From contig NC_092568.1 of assembly GCF_037975245.1 (NCBI RefSeq), positions 6,734,501 through 6,794,500 on the forward strand: DNA of 60,000 nt. Reading direction: 5' to 3'. The position numbers and the translations under genes are program-made. This DNA is from Apostichopus japonicus. Taxonomy: Eukaryota; Echinodermata; Holothuroidea; Aspidochirotida; Stichopodidae. The notes under the pieces were generated by a model. It saw nothing but the letters and a program-made list of their open reading frames with translations. It was not told where the DNA came from and did no database searches. Shown piece by piece: positions 37,701 through 52,700 of the stretch (its first letter is position 1; every line of letters starts with the position of its first letter).

Positions 37701-40700
37701 ATTGATGACAAAAAGTCAACATTTCGAGGAATTTGTTAAATGTCGACATTAAGTAAACATTTATAAAGTGTGATAGAGAGGTTGCTTTAAACTAAGTCAA
37801 TATTCGGTATAGAAAGCACTCATATTAAAACAAAGATTGTCGAGATTTTGAGAATATAAAAGTAACAGTAGATATTTGAAGATAAAATTGTCATAAATTC
37901 CAATTTCCACTTCCGTGTGATTACAATAAATAAAAGAAAAATGAACTAAAAACAAACTAACAATAGTGTTTTATATCTAACGATTTTTGGGGGAAATTTA
38001 GATCCAAGAGGCCTGTGAGACTTGTTCTTGACAGAAGCGAGGACATGCTCAGCTCAGGAACCAGACATCCGTTCTTGGCAAAATACAGAATTGGGTTTAC
38101 AAAAGAAGGCAAAATTGAAGCTGCTGAAGTTCATTACTACGCTAACGGTGGGCATAGCTTCGACTTTACCCCGGCAGTGAGTAGTATATATTTTTCTACT
38201 CATTAATTAAGTTTAAGGTCCAACCTATTGACTAACTGCAGTGGAACGCAATATCCTGACAAGATTCTTTTGCCCGTAAAAGGTATCACAAGCCATATAA
38301 TTTCCCCAGTAACTTACGCACACAATCGTCAAGCAAATGTTGGGGTAAAGCTTGTAGAGTTTTACGAAAGGTATAGTTTTAACTGGATAGCTGACATGTT
38401 GTTTATTTATATCTCATCAGGTTTTCGTAGAATTTTCTTATGGAACTTCAAATAATAGGAACTTTTTCCAATTTCTGATCTCCTATCCTCTATCTAAAGT
38501 CTAGCCCAACTTTAGATCCCAAATTCCCTATTGTGAATGGGAACACTTCTAACTATCTACGAACATAAACCTGAGTGTACAAGCTCTAGTGATATCCATT
38601 GTGCCATTCCCATAATGCATATGTGAATGCACCAATTTTCAATCACAAATCAAAGGGTCATAATTTGTCGTTTTCTCTCTCTCTCTAAGGTGGTTAATGT
38701 GGCGTGCAAAAATGCTGACAATGCCTACAAACTACCAAATTTTAAGTTGACAGGATACTGTTGTAAAACCAACATACCATCTACCACTGCATTTCGTGGG
38801 TTTGGTGCTCCTCAGGGCATGGTAGTTACGGAGACATGGATGACAGAAGTAGCCAACTATTGCGGCATATCACAAACAAAGGTAAGCTTAAATGTGGGAG
38901 CTATATACCCGATCGTAGTAGAGAGCAATATATACAGTGATCTCAACGTGAACAAGATTATTTCAGCCATTTTGTTAGTATCTCAGTTTATGGGTCCGGA
39001 TCGTCGGTTCAATTAGGTTGACGGTCTTAATTATTTACTGTTGAAAAAGCGACGCATTGATGGTTATTCACAAAATCGTCCGTTAAATAAGGAGTGCTTA
39101 TTTACCAGATTGTTGGTTGAATATGCCTAATGAAAATGCTTATTTAGCCTACACTGGAGATGGCTTCAACGACCTCACAATACCCCCATCAATTGCTTAC
39201 ATTTATATTTGGCAAAGTATCTTTTGTCTTTCCTACACCACACTAGGATATTATAGTGCTATCCGAACACTGATATAGATTTGACTGTTTAGAATGGATG
39301 CATATACAGAAATACTTTCCTCTGTGACTTGATGAGTCTCTCAGGTCACGGGCTGTGATCGGGTGAATAAACAAGTACGCCATGTACTTTTCACCTGACG
39401 ATCGGTTAAGTATAGCCACAACCACTTTAAAAGTGCACTATGCAGTGGAAACATAAATGAGTCTGAGTGAATAGCTCCACCCTCAGCTGATTGAGAAACA
39501 TTTCATCAGTTACAGGTATGGGCATGACACTATCTCGATCTCCAGCATTAATTTAAATCAAAAGCTTTGCATGTTTTAAATATTTCCGGTAATGGTCATG
39601 AAAATGTAGTTCTAAAATTTCAAGTTCATCCTCCGTCCTGGTCATGTGCCAATGCACGAGTACTTTAAAAATGTAATTGAATCATTGAAACACATTGTCA
39701 GCAAGGGCGTAGGAAACGGGGGGGGGGCTGGGGGGCGCCAGCCCCCCCAGTGAAAAATGTGGAGGGGCGGAAGTATCATTCCGCCCCCCCCGCTCCGCAA
39801 GTCAGAAAACCCCTTTTTCATTTCCAAATGAGAAAAAAAATCTCATTTGGAGCACCAAATTGCATCTAAGGCCAGGTGAAAATACAAAATTAAGTTTACA
39901 AAATGGAGTGGGTGTTGAAGTGTGCTATATTGCACCAAATTGCATCTGAGGCCACCTGGAAATGCAAAAAATTCCAAAGGGGAGGGGGACGTACACCCCC
40001 TCCCCTTACACCCCTCCCCCAGGCCGGCCATCAGTCTTCAGCCCCCCCCCCACTGAAAAGTACCTTCCTACGCCACTGATTGTCAGAGTCATAGGTAAAC
40101 CGAGAAAGATGTGGGGTGGGTTTGTATAGGGTTGGTTGGGTTAGTTGAGATGGAAGGACACCACTGAGTGCGAGTACAGGATTAAGATGGTGGTACATAC
40201 AGTACTCATAGTATTGCAGAGCACCCATTGCATACATGGCTTGATTAGTTTGTACTCTGAATAAGGAACAATCGGTAATCAGTATCAAGTGAAGTAGTAT
40301 GTAAAAAACACCGTAAAATATATTAGACCTGACAGCAGATGCTGCTATGGAAAATTACTATATGAATGCATTACGCAACGGCTGTTTCAACTAATGACTG
40401 GTTAGGAGTCTAAACAGCTGTCCCAAAGTTTGGCTAGTAACTATACCTTGTAAAGATGGTCCAAATTGCAGATTTTAAGCTTTCAGATTGCAGTATAGTA
40501 TTATCTAAGTTCTGTTAAATTGTGGACGAAATTATTGGCGAAACTTTTTAGAGCAGTCTAGTTAGTCCAGTCAATCACTGTGCATAGGTTTGATTGTTTC
40601 GTATTTCTGTTTGTAAGTCCTTCTTATTAGCAACTGGTCTAAAATGTAGCACATGCTAGATATTATAACACATAGGTTTTAACAGACGGATATACCTATT

Positions 40701-43700
40701 CACCTTCACCAGTGTTAACTGATAAAGCCATGAGAATCCGTTGTGCAGAGTTATTTAGGCCTACACAATTACACTTAAATTAACACTTGCTTCCCAAAAG
40801 TATGATAGTTGCAAGTAATTATCTCATCTAACCTACGCTTCCATCTTGCAGATACGTGAGATCAACTTTTATTCTGAGGGTGATTTGACCCACTGCCACC
40901 AGCCTTTGACTGGGTGCAATATTCAACGTTGCTGGGAAACGTGTCTAAATCAATGTGACTTTCAGAGGAGAAAACTAAACGTGGATCAGTTCAATAGGTA
41001 TTGGTGTAAGCCTAGACCTAGTACAGAATAACAGGCATTGATGGTCTGGATTAGGATAACAAATATGAGGACAACACTCAGGTATTGGATGAACAGTCCT
41101 ACAGGACAACATGAATTGATATAGAACAGGATTGGTCGATGTTGTAGGCCTACATTGCAAACCGTGTTGATGTAGTTCAGGAAAAGGTATCGATGTAGTA
41201 GGCATATGAATACATCAGATATTGATGTAGGCTAGTACAGGATAAACAAAGCTTGATGAAGTAGGCCCTATGCCTAGGCCTACGTTACAACAGTTTTTGA
41301 AGTAGTAGTGGTACATTACAACAACTATTGATGTAGAAGACCTAACGTTATATTACACCAGGTATTGATGTAATACAGGATAGGAGGTCTTTAGTAGATA
41401 GGAGGTGTAGTAGGCCTTTGAATATAGTTATTGACGTAGTAAATAATTCACCTGAAGAAAATGTACCCCACACTGCACGCACTGTAGTCATGGAATTTGG
41501 TGAAGCAAAATTTGAGATATAATTCCATTGTTTAACATAGCTACATGCATATGCGCATACTTGATCAGCTAAGTACAATTGATATAGTTGTGTCTAGCCA
41601 GATAAAGCACGGTTTAGAATGCTAAGATTATACAACAAATTAAAAAAAAAGGATCTATAATGGGAATCTTCATTGTTTCTGTATGAGGATGCTTCATATC
41701 GGTGCTACCGGTGTATATCTGATATCTATGGCACTGGGTCCTAACACTGCCGTTAATACCGCTATGCAGGTCGACTCGCGCGATCTCTCCTGTTGACAGA
41801 TCTCCAAAGATTTTGTATATTGCTGTAATATCTCAATATATGTGCCAGTTAAGAAAATATGAATCACAGGTATTAGTCCAATATATTCCATGGCGGGGAC
41901 TTGGATACAATTGTACTGACGCTCAAAGGCTAAACTCAGTTTAGTTGATGTGATCGAAAATTACCTCAAAGTTTCTGATTAGTTGATAACCAGAACAAAA
42001 GGTGGGCAACATTTCTTTGTTTACATGTGCTAGTTGTGAGTAGTAGAAACTTATGATAGTTCGAATTTGTCGGGTAATTTGCCTCGAAGTTTCCGTGACC
42101 ATTTAAGGCATTGTATGCAGTAAATGTTTGATTTCAAGCAATAAGATTTTAAGAGCTTATTAGATTTTCACTAAAATATTGTATTATGAGTGTATTGATT
42201 AAATTTAGTATCAAATCTGTTTGATATATTCATCTTGTTAGTTGATCAAAGCTGCAGCTGTGAGTCTGTGTGTTGGGACAGGGCACATATTAAACCTGGC
42301 ACTTAACTTCCAACAGCACTTCATAATTTACAATGTTCTCGCTTTCAATACAGTTTCATATTGTTCCATAATACAGGGAAAATAGGTGGAAGAAGAAAGG
42401 GATTGCCATCATACCAGCAAAATTGGGTGTTTCCTTTTCTGGAGCTGCTGAACTATTTTTGAATCAAGTAAGATATGCTTATGACTGTTTTCACTTCATT
42501 CTTACTCCTTTGGTATTTAGATATATGGAAACGTGGCATTTGCTATTTCGTGGAAATCCGGCAGGCCTTAAGTACATGGTTCAATGTGTGAATTTTGTCA
42601 AAATCGACTCTCTCCTGCAATTATAGCGATGATTTTACTTTCGGCGCCCTGTTAATTCAAAGAGTGTTTTTTCAACAATGCTAAATACATCAACTTTAAG
42701 TAAGTTTTCTTGTCGCCCCCCCCCCCCAGATGTTTACACATAGATGCCATATCTCACCTGCTGACAACAAGACGCTTTGAAGCTATTTGAAGGTCGCTCG
42801 CGCCATCTAAGTACACCCAAAACAATGACTCGCGCATAAGGTGCCTCATTATAGTACAAGGTTCGACGAAATCCTGACCTTATTGTCAAAACATCTTTTT
42901 TTCACACATAGAAACACTTGAAGCACCAGATTAGCTCAAATGTTGTGGATTTGTTGCGTTACAATTCATGGGTAGCCGCTGCTTACACAGTTGTCCTCTT
43001 TTGTGGGACAAATATTGGGACAAATATCCTAGTATGTTGTACAATCTTGTATTATGAAATAGATACATAGGGCACAAAGCCTAGCCGGCCTTATCGCTCA
43101 CCAGGCTAATATTGATTAGACTGAAATGAAGGAGAGATTGCTTAACATAAATTTGTGGACCTCTTAGGAGCAGGAACTCTGAGTTTGAGGGGCACCAACA
43201 ATTTATGGAGGGGAACCAATAATTAAAGGAGGGGATACTCATGTGATGTTGCTTGAGAAGATTTTGTGCACATGATGGTTGGACAAATTACGGGGGTGGA
43301 AGAACACTTGTCTAGAGGGGGCATGCCTTGTTGACCCATCCTTGCTACTGGACTGCTAAGGAGGGGTTCATATACATATAGAGTCATATAGCTGCCTTAG
43401 AAAAACACTCAGTGAATGATAAAGACTGATATAAACTGCAAAGTCATGTTGAGGCCAAACATTTTCTTACATTTTTTACTGCAATTAAAGTCTACAATAG
43501 CTGAAACTCAGTGCAGGAAGTCTTCACAAAATGGCTGCATATATTAACAGCAGGTACCCCATAGTAATAAAACAATAAAGATGCCATGATTGTCGTGTAT
43601 AATTGATGATGCAGGTGCTTGGAAAATAGGTCAAAAGACAAAACGATTTTGGTTAAAACTTTACAAAATATATTTCTCTGTACTTTCTGACTATTTTCAT

Positions 43701-46700
43701 TGGTTATCAGATTTGTACAAGTGAGAAGTATAGAATTTGAGAAGTGGAAACTGTTTAACAAACTTGCAAAACAAATGTCAAGATGGAAGAAGAAATTAAT
43801 AACCTCTCTAAAAATATCCAGGTCTTCCCGACCCCAATCCACGCTCCCAATAATATGGTTATATAATTTGCTTTTAATGTTGTTTCTTTTATGTTTGCTA
43901 TGTACATGCCTTTATTGAAGAATATTAAAGTTACAATGGAACAATGCACCATCATGGATGTAAGCCTGTAAACGGGTATTGCAGCATTTTAAGCATTCTG
44001 CCAAGGTACATTGTTGTCTACTTACAAGCAGTCTCTTTCTTCTGTAATATTATATTGATTTCATTTTGCAAATTAATCTCCATATGGTAACTCTCAGATG
44101 GCATCGGTGTTGCATACTTTAAGCTTTCATAATGCATAACCTCAAAAAAAGAAGATGCGTACTTCATAATAGCAATTAACAGCTAGACCTATATAGTCCT
44201 ACTTGTCAAAATAGCAAGAGCAGACTCTCATATCAGTCCCAACAAAGTTTTTTATTATCACCAATACTTGAGTTGAATTCTGCTTTCATATCCTAGTAAT
44301 TTCATTATAGCCTAGGCCTAATTACTACTGTAGCTTTAAACGATAACATTATGATTATTCTAGTAGTAGGCTAGGCAAGCCATATGCAATCGCCTGTCTG
44401 CGTCACTGCCAAAGATATGCCAAGGAGAGACGCAGTCTAGCGGTAATCTAATACTGATCGATGAAAAATTTTGTTATATCCTACGAGCTGTATATTTGCT
44501 CAGTTAAATGCTGCATTTCAATTTCTTGGCAACTCAAAAATGTCGTTAAGCGTGCAGAATGGTACCGTATATAAGCACTGCTATTACGTCCGAGCAGAAC
44601 AGATCAAACAGCAAGTGGGACCAAACTTTTTCTGAATAGAAACATGATAAAGATTCTATTTCGCTTTCAATTCGGCTTACATGTATCCGTAGAAGTGGCT
44701 CACAATTCTGTTTATTCAGTTTATTTTATCATTTATTTTAAGCATTTCTTACAATCTGGAAAATTAATTGGGCACTTCATTGCCTAACATTAAGACTCTA
44801 TGTAAAATAGTGAAAGAGACACTCCCAAAGTGGGGTACATGGAAGGGGTTCTAGCGGTTAGAAATACAGCATAATGCAGTAGTATACAGTTTCATCAGTT
44901 TGTTTTATGCCACAAGTCAGAACGGTTAAGAACAGTCTCGGTCTAGTAATAATTAAAGGTGATAGCGTCCTTCAAATCCTCACAAAATCTATGTAATCCG
45001 TGTCATTACAAACAGGAAACTCTTGCCATGGACCCCAAAAGATATATGTTTTCTTCAATTAATTTTTTTCCAACTAAGTTTACCAAGCAAAGTTTGATGT
45101 CATAGATCTTCTATGCTTAAAATCTTAGTCAGCAGTGAACAAACATCATGGCCTAGCTGGTGACTGGCTGCTTCACTTAGTGTAAAAATATATAAACTTA
45201 TAATAATTGTTTTCCTATTCGCCAAATCAATCATAAACAGCGTCGTAGAAAGAAACACCCATGGATTACGAATGGTATTTTGACTTCCATTAAAAGGAAG
45301 CACAAACTTTACAGACGTCAGTTAAAGTCTCCTACAGTTATGTACAAGTCTATGTATACAACGTATCGTAATAAGCTTAATCAAGTAATCAGACTTTCGA
45401 AAAAGCTCTATTTTGACAATAAATTTAATGAGAGCAGAAATAACACAAACCATACATGGCGTACTATTAATGAAATGTTGCACAATAACCGTAAAGAATC
45501 ATCATATCCTGCTGTTTTAAAAGATGGTGACCAAGAAACCAGTGATGAAAATATCATTGCGAATAACTTCAACAATTTCTATGTAAATCTTGGACCATCG
45601 CTTGCTAGTAAAATAAATAACAAAGGTAACTCACATAAAACCATCTATGATAACAATAGTCATTCAATATTCACATTCCCAGTCACTGAAGAAGAACTAA
45701 TTAAAATTGCAACTTCCAACTTGAAACCCAATAAAGCAGCAGGATATGATGATTTCAAACCTGGTATTATAAAAAATGTTATTCCTTTTATTGCTAAGCC
45801 TTTGACCCATATATGTAATTTATCATTTAACACTGGCATATTCCCAGATAAACTTAAAACGGCAAAGGTTATACCAATCTATAAAAAGGGAGATTCAAAT
45901 GTATATGAGAATTATCGACCGATTTCATTGCTTTCCTGTTTTTCTAAAATCATAGAACGACTTATGTTCAATCGCATATTTAATTTTCTTAACCAATATA
46001 ATATTCTCTGTAAAGAACAGTACGGCTTTCGACACGAACATTCTACTGAACTGGCTTTGGCAGATGCACTTAACAGTTCACATACTAGTCTTAATAATGG
46101 CAAAAAATGCATTTGTGTATTCCTCGACCTTTCGAAGGCGTTTGACACGATCGATCATGCCATCCTTATCAATAAATTATTTTCATACGGCATTAGAGGA
46201 ACTACTCTCAACTGGCTTGAAAGCTATATTTCGAACAGATATCAGTATACCTTGTATAAAAACTCTAGATCCGATCTTGCTCAAATTCGTTGCGGCGTTC
46301 CACAGGGTTCAGTCTTAGGTCCTTTGTTATTTATTCTACATATTAACGATATTTTTCATGTCTCCAAACTCGCCAAAATCATTCTCTTTGCTGATGACAC
46401 CAGTATTTTCTGCGAGAGCAACGACATAATCACATTATCTTCCAACGTGTCAAATGAATTAAATAAATTATGTAATTGGTTTTCAGCCAACAAATTATCA
46501 CTAAATGTACAAAAAAGTAATTACACTTTCTTTAATACTCGTAATACACTTATTTGGAATAAAGATATATGTATGGATGGGAAAATAATTAAGCAAGTTT
46601 ATACTACTAAGTTTTTAGGTGTAAATATTGATTGTAAACTTACAGTAGCTGGCGCAACCATATTTCAACTATTTGCAGTATAATTGCACGGAATGTTGGC

Positions 46701-49700
46701 ATATTATCTAAGTTGAAATATTATCTATCGGAAAACATACTCAGAACACAATACCCGACCCTGGTTGTCCCGCATCTCACTTATTGTTCCATTAATTGGT
46801 CTGGTACATACAACACCAACCTTAACAATCTTATAATACTCCAAAAGGCAGCCATTCGCCACATAACACACTCAGCCCCACGTGAGCACACCAGTCCCCT
46901 ATTTAAGAAACTCAACTTACTAAAATTGCACATTAAAGTTAAGCTTGCATTATTTGCCTACAAGACCTGGAATGGATTACTACCAGCTGCCTTTGACAAT
47001 TTTTTAACCAGTAACAGAGATGTACATAATCATAACAAGAGGCATGCTAATCATGCCCACTATAATCTCTAAAATACCACCATTGGAACTTTAAGCCTAC
47101 AAAACCATGCAACAAAAACATGGAATCTTCTAATGAACGATTTAAAGAGTAAAAAGTCAGTCACATCCTTTAAGAAGTGGTTTTGTAGGGAAATAATAGC
47201 TAGTTACTGACTAAAACCAAATTATACCTGTATGTAATTACTATATATATATATATTGAACATTTAATTTGTACTTATATTTATGTATGTATTCATTCAC
47301 ATATATATACTTTGTTTATTCTTTTCTTTTCTTTCTTCAGGGAGTCTTCCACATTGTTAAGCTTTTAAGCTTTATGGAAGACTTCCCTCCACTTTGTACT
47401 TTTGTGGCAAACAAAATAAAATAAATAAATATATAAAAGACTACTGGACCTTGAAGCAAGAGCAGCAGTACCCTATGTAGTGTGTTTAAACCTTACTTAC
47501 GTAATAAACAACTAGATACTCCAAAACACTAAGCAAACGATCTTTAAATGTCTTAGAAAATAGTCAATAAACCAATGGATTAAGTTCTCTAGCACGGAAA
47601 ATGGTAAAAACCGCATTTGCAGGGAGGCTATGCAAGTAAGTTTGTCCCGCACTGCCCGACATCCTGTTTCTAGAAATTGAGAGAACAAAGAGGGGAGGAA
47701 ATGAGGAAGAAGATGATGACAGAATTCATGCATGGAGAGCCAAACAGGCAAACTTTTACATAATAATTTTCATGATAACTTTACACCACTTTGCCACAAT
47801 AGCATAGTGAGTTGACGCTTTTGGGTGAGCTGTTGATCTTCAATTTGCTGCAGGCGACAAGCAAGAAGTAGGTTCTATGTATAAATTTCTTTGATTTTCG
47901 TATGATGGTGACGGATGAGAAATGAATGAAGTATAAGACAAGAATATTGCCCTCCGTTGATACAGCTTTGCCTCCCTTAAATGACAGTTTTATAAATAGA
48001 TTTGCCTAGCGAGGAAGTTATGCGAGGAGCTATACTACCAAGTCATTGTTTATCATTGACCATCAACACAAGTGCAAATGGCTGAGGGAAGATAATTAAC
48101 AATGAGTGGAACGCAACACCCATAAGCGAAGTAAGCGTTGTTTCAGCAGGGAGTTGCTTCAGGGAGACTGACTTGTACCTGCAGAATTGGGTAATCTTGC
48201 AGGTTACTGGACCAGGTTTCTATTGTAAGACTTTTCACGTAATGAGGATGCATGAAATTATCTGAAACCTCCATCAAACTCTGTCAAACATTGATGATGT
48301 AAAAGGGAGTGACTGCCTAATTTTCTGTTATTTTATCACTTTGTTTCATAACCTTTGTTTAAAGGACACTTAACAGAGGTTTGTGGCTTAAGGTGATTTC
48401 TGAAATATTTCATTTCTTTCTTTGAAAATATGAACATATCTGGGCTGCGAGTTAGCTTATTAAGGTCTAAAGTGAGAAATGTTGATGAGCGCAGCACTCC
48501 ACCTCATAGTTAGCCCATATTTAATGAGTTTCTCAGATTAAACCAAACTTCAAATGGGTATATCTTGGAAAAAATAAGAGATTCCGAAAAATGTCAACAT
48601 ATTTTGAATGAGATGATCACACATAAGAAATGTTTTGAATAGGGGCAAATATGCTAGGAATCCAAAGTTCTAGTCTTTGTAAAGAGTAAAGTAAATGTTC
48701 TCATTTACTGTACTTGTGACAAGGATAACTAAGCATTTTGTCTTCCTGGTTTGTAATACAGTAACAATAAACCCAACTCATCTCTGACAGTTCACAGAGT
48801 GAAGTAAATGTTCATATGTAATTTAAATTTGACAAGGAATAACTAAGCATCTTTTTTTTCCTGGTTTGTAATACGGTGTGAATACATCCAACTCATCTTT
48901 GACAGTTCACAGAGTGAAGTAAATGTTCTTATGTAATTAAAATGTGACAAGGAATAACTAAGCATCTTGTCTCTTTGGATTGTAATACAGTTACAACACA
49001 CCCAACTCATCTTTGACAGTTCACAGAGTGAAGTAAATGTTCTTATGTAATTAAAATGTGACAAGGAATAACTAAGCATCTTGTCTCTTTGGATTGTAAT
49101 ACAGTAACAACACACCCAACTCATCTTTGACAGTTCACAGAGTGAAGTAAATGTTCTTATGTAATTAAAATGTGACAAGGAATAACTAAGCATCTTGTCT
49201 CTTTGGATTGTAATACAGTTACAACACACCCAACTCATCTTTGACAGTTCACAGAGTGAAGTAAATGTTCTTATGTAATTAAAATGTGACAAGGAATAAC
49301 TAAGCATCTTGTCTCTTTGGATTGTAATACAGTAACAACACACCTAACTCATCTTTGACAGTTCACAGAGTGAATTAAATGTTCTTCTGTAATTTAAATT
49401 TGACAAGGAATAACTAAGCATCTTGTCTCTTTGGATTGTAATACAGTAACAACACACCCAACTCATCTTTGACAGTTCACAGAGTGAAGTAAATGTTCTT
49501 ATGTAATTAAAATGTGACAAGGAATAACTAAGCATCTTGTCTCTTTGGATTGTAATACAGTTACAACACACCCAACTCATCTTTGACAGTTCACAGAGTG
49601 AAGTAAATGTTCTTATGTAATTAAAATGTGACAAGGAATAACTAAGCATCTTGTCTCTTTGGATTGTAATACAGTAACAACACACCTAACTCATCTTTGA

Positions 49701-52700
49701 CAGTTCACAGAGTGAATTAAATGTTCTTCTGTAATTTAAATTTGACAAGGAATAACTAAGCATCTTGTCTCTTTGGATTGTAATACAGTTACAACACACC
49801 CAACTCATCTTTGACAGTTCACAGAGTGAAGTAAATGTTCTTATGTAATTAAAATGTGACAAGGAATAACTAAGCATCTTGTCTCTTTGGATTGTAATAC
49901 AGTAACAACACACCCAACTCATCTTTGACAGTTCACAGAGTGAAGTAAATGTTCTTATGTAATTAAAATGTGACAAGGAATAACTAAGCATCTTGTCTCT
50001 TTGGATTGTAATACAGTTACAATACACCCAACTCATCTTTGACAGTTCACAGAGTGAAGTAAATGTTCTTATGTAATTAAAATTTGACAAGGAATAACTA
50101 AGCATCTTGTCTCTTTGGATTGTAATACAGTGACAATACACCCAACTCATCTTTGACAGTTCACAGAGTGAAGTAAATGTTCTTATGTAATTAAAATGTG
50201 ACAAGGAATAACTAAGCATCTTGTCTCTGTGGATTGTAATACAGTTACAATACACCCAACTCATCTTTGACAGTTCACAGAGTGAAGTAAATGTTCTTAT
50301 GTAATTAAAATGTGACAAGGAATAACTAAGCATCTTGTCTCTGTGGATTGTAATACAGTTACAATACACCCAACTCATCTTTGACAGTTCACAGAGTGAA
50401 GTAAATGTTCTTATGTAATTAAAATGTGACAAGGAATAACTAAGCATCTTGTCTCTTTGGATTGTAATACAGTTACAACACACCCAACTCATCTTTGACA
50501 GTTCACAGAGTGAAGTAAATGTTCTTATGTAATTAAAATGTGACAAGGAATAACTAAGCATCTTGTCTCTTTGGATTGTAATACAGTAACAACACACCTA
50601 ACTCATCTTTGACAGTTCACAGAGTGAATTAAATGTTCTTCTGTAATTTAAATTTGACAAGGAATAACTAAGCATCTTGTCTCTTTGGATTGTAATACAG
50701 TTACAACACACCCAACTCATCTTTGACAGTTCACAGAGTGAAGTAAATGTTCTTATGTAATTAAAATGTGACAAGGAATAACTAAGCATCTTGTCTCTTT
50801 GGATTGTAATACAGTAACAACACACCCAACTCATCTTTGACAGTTCACAGAGTGAAGTAAATGTTCTTCTGTAATTAAAATGTGACAAGGAATAACTAAG
50901 CATCTTGTCTCTTTGGATTGTAATACAGTGACAATACACCCAACTCATCTTTGACAGTTCACAGAGTGAAGTAAATGTTCTTATGTAATTAAAATGTGAC
51001 AAGGAATAACTAAGCATCTTGTCTCTGTGGATTGTAATACAGTTACAATACACCCAACTCATCTTTGACAGTTCACAGAGTGAAGTAAATGTTCTTATGT
51101 AATTAAAATGTGACAAGGAATAACTAAGCATCTTGTCTCTGTGGATTGTAATACAGTTACAATACACCCAACTCATCTTTGACAGTTCACAGAGTGAAGT
51201 AAATGTTCTTATGTAATTAAAATGTGACAAGGAATAACTAAGCATCTTGTCTCTTTGGATTGTAATACAGTAACAACACACCCAACTCATCTTTGACAGT
51301 TCACAGAGTGAATTAAATGTTCTTATGTAATTAAAATGTGACAAGGAATAACTAAGCATCTTGTCTCTTTGGATTGTAATACAGTAACAACACACCCAAC
51401 TCATCTTTGACAGTTCACAGAGTGAAGTAAATGTTCTTATGTAATTAAAATGTGACAAGGAATAACTAAGCATCTTGTCTCTTTGGATTGTAATACAGTA
51501 ACAACACACCTAACTCATCTTTGACAGTTCACAGAGTGAATTAAATGTTCTTCTGTAATTTAAATTTGACAAGGAATAACTAAGCATCTTGTCTCTTTGG
51601 ATTGTAATACAGTAACAACACACCCAACTCATCTTTGACAGTTCACAGAGTGAAGTAAATGTTCTTATGTAATTAAAATGTGACAAGGAATAACTAAGCA
51701 TCTTGTCTCTTTGGATTGTAATACAGTAACAACACACCTAACTCATCTTTGACAGTTCACAGAGTGAATTAAATGTTCTTCTGTAATTTAAATTTGACAA
51801 GGAATAACTAAGCATCTTGTCTCTTTGGATTGTAATACAGTAACAACACACCTAACTCATCTTTGACAGTTCACAGAGTGAAGTAAATGTTCTTATGTAA
51901 TTAAAATGTTACAAGGAATAACTAAGCATCTTGTCTCTTTGGATTGTAATACAGTGACAACACACCCAACTCATCTTTGACAGTTCACAGAGTGAAGTAA
52001 ATGTTCATATGTAATTTAAATTTGACAAGGAATAACTAAGCATCTTGTCTCTTTGGATTGTAATACAGTAACAACACACCTAACTCATCTTTGACAGTTC
52101 ACAGAGTGAAGTAAATGTTCTTATGTAATTAAAATTTGACAAGGAATAACTAAGCATCTTGTCTCTTTGGATTGAATACAGTAACAACACACCCAACTCA
52201 TCTTTGACAGTTCACAGAGTGAAGTAAATGTTCTTATGTAATTAAAATGTGACAAGGAATAACTAAGCATCTTGTCTCTTTGGATTGTAATACAGTGACA
52301 ACACACCCAACTCATCTTTGACAGTTCACAGAGTGAATTAAATGTTCTTATGTAATTTAAATTTGACAAGGAATAACTAAGCATCTTGTCTCTTTGGATT
52401 GTAATACAGTTACAACACACCCAACTCATCTTTGACAGTTCACAGAGTGAAGTAAATGTTCTTATGTAATTAAAATGTGACAAGGAATAACTAAGCATCT
52501 TGTCTCTTTGGATTGTAATACAGTGACAACACACCCAACTCATCTTTGACAGTTCACAGAGTGAAGTAAATGTTCTTATGTAATTAAAATGTGACAAGGA
52601 ATAACTAAGCATCTTGTCTCTGTGGATTGTAATACAGTTACAATACACCCAACTCATCTTTGACAGTTCACAGAGTGAAGTAAATGTTCTTATGTAATTA

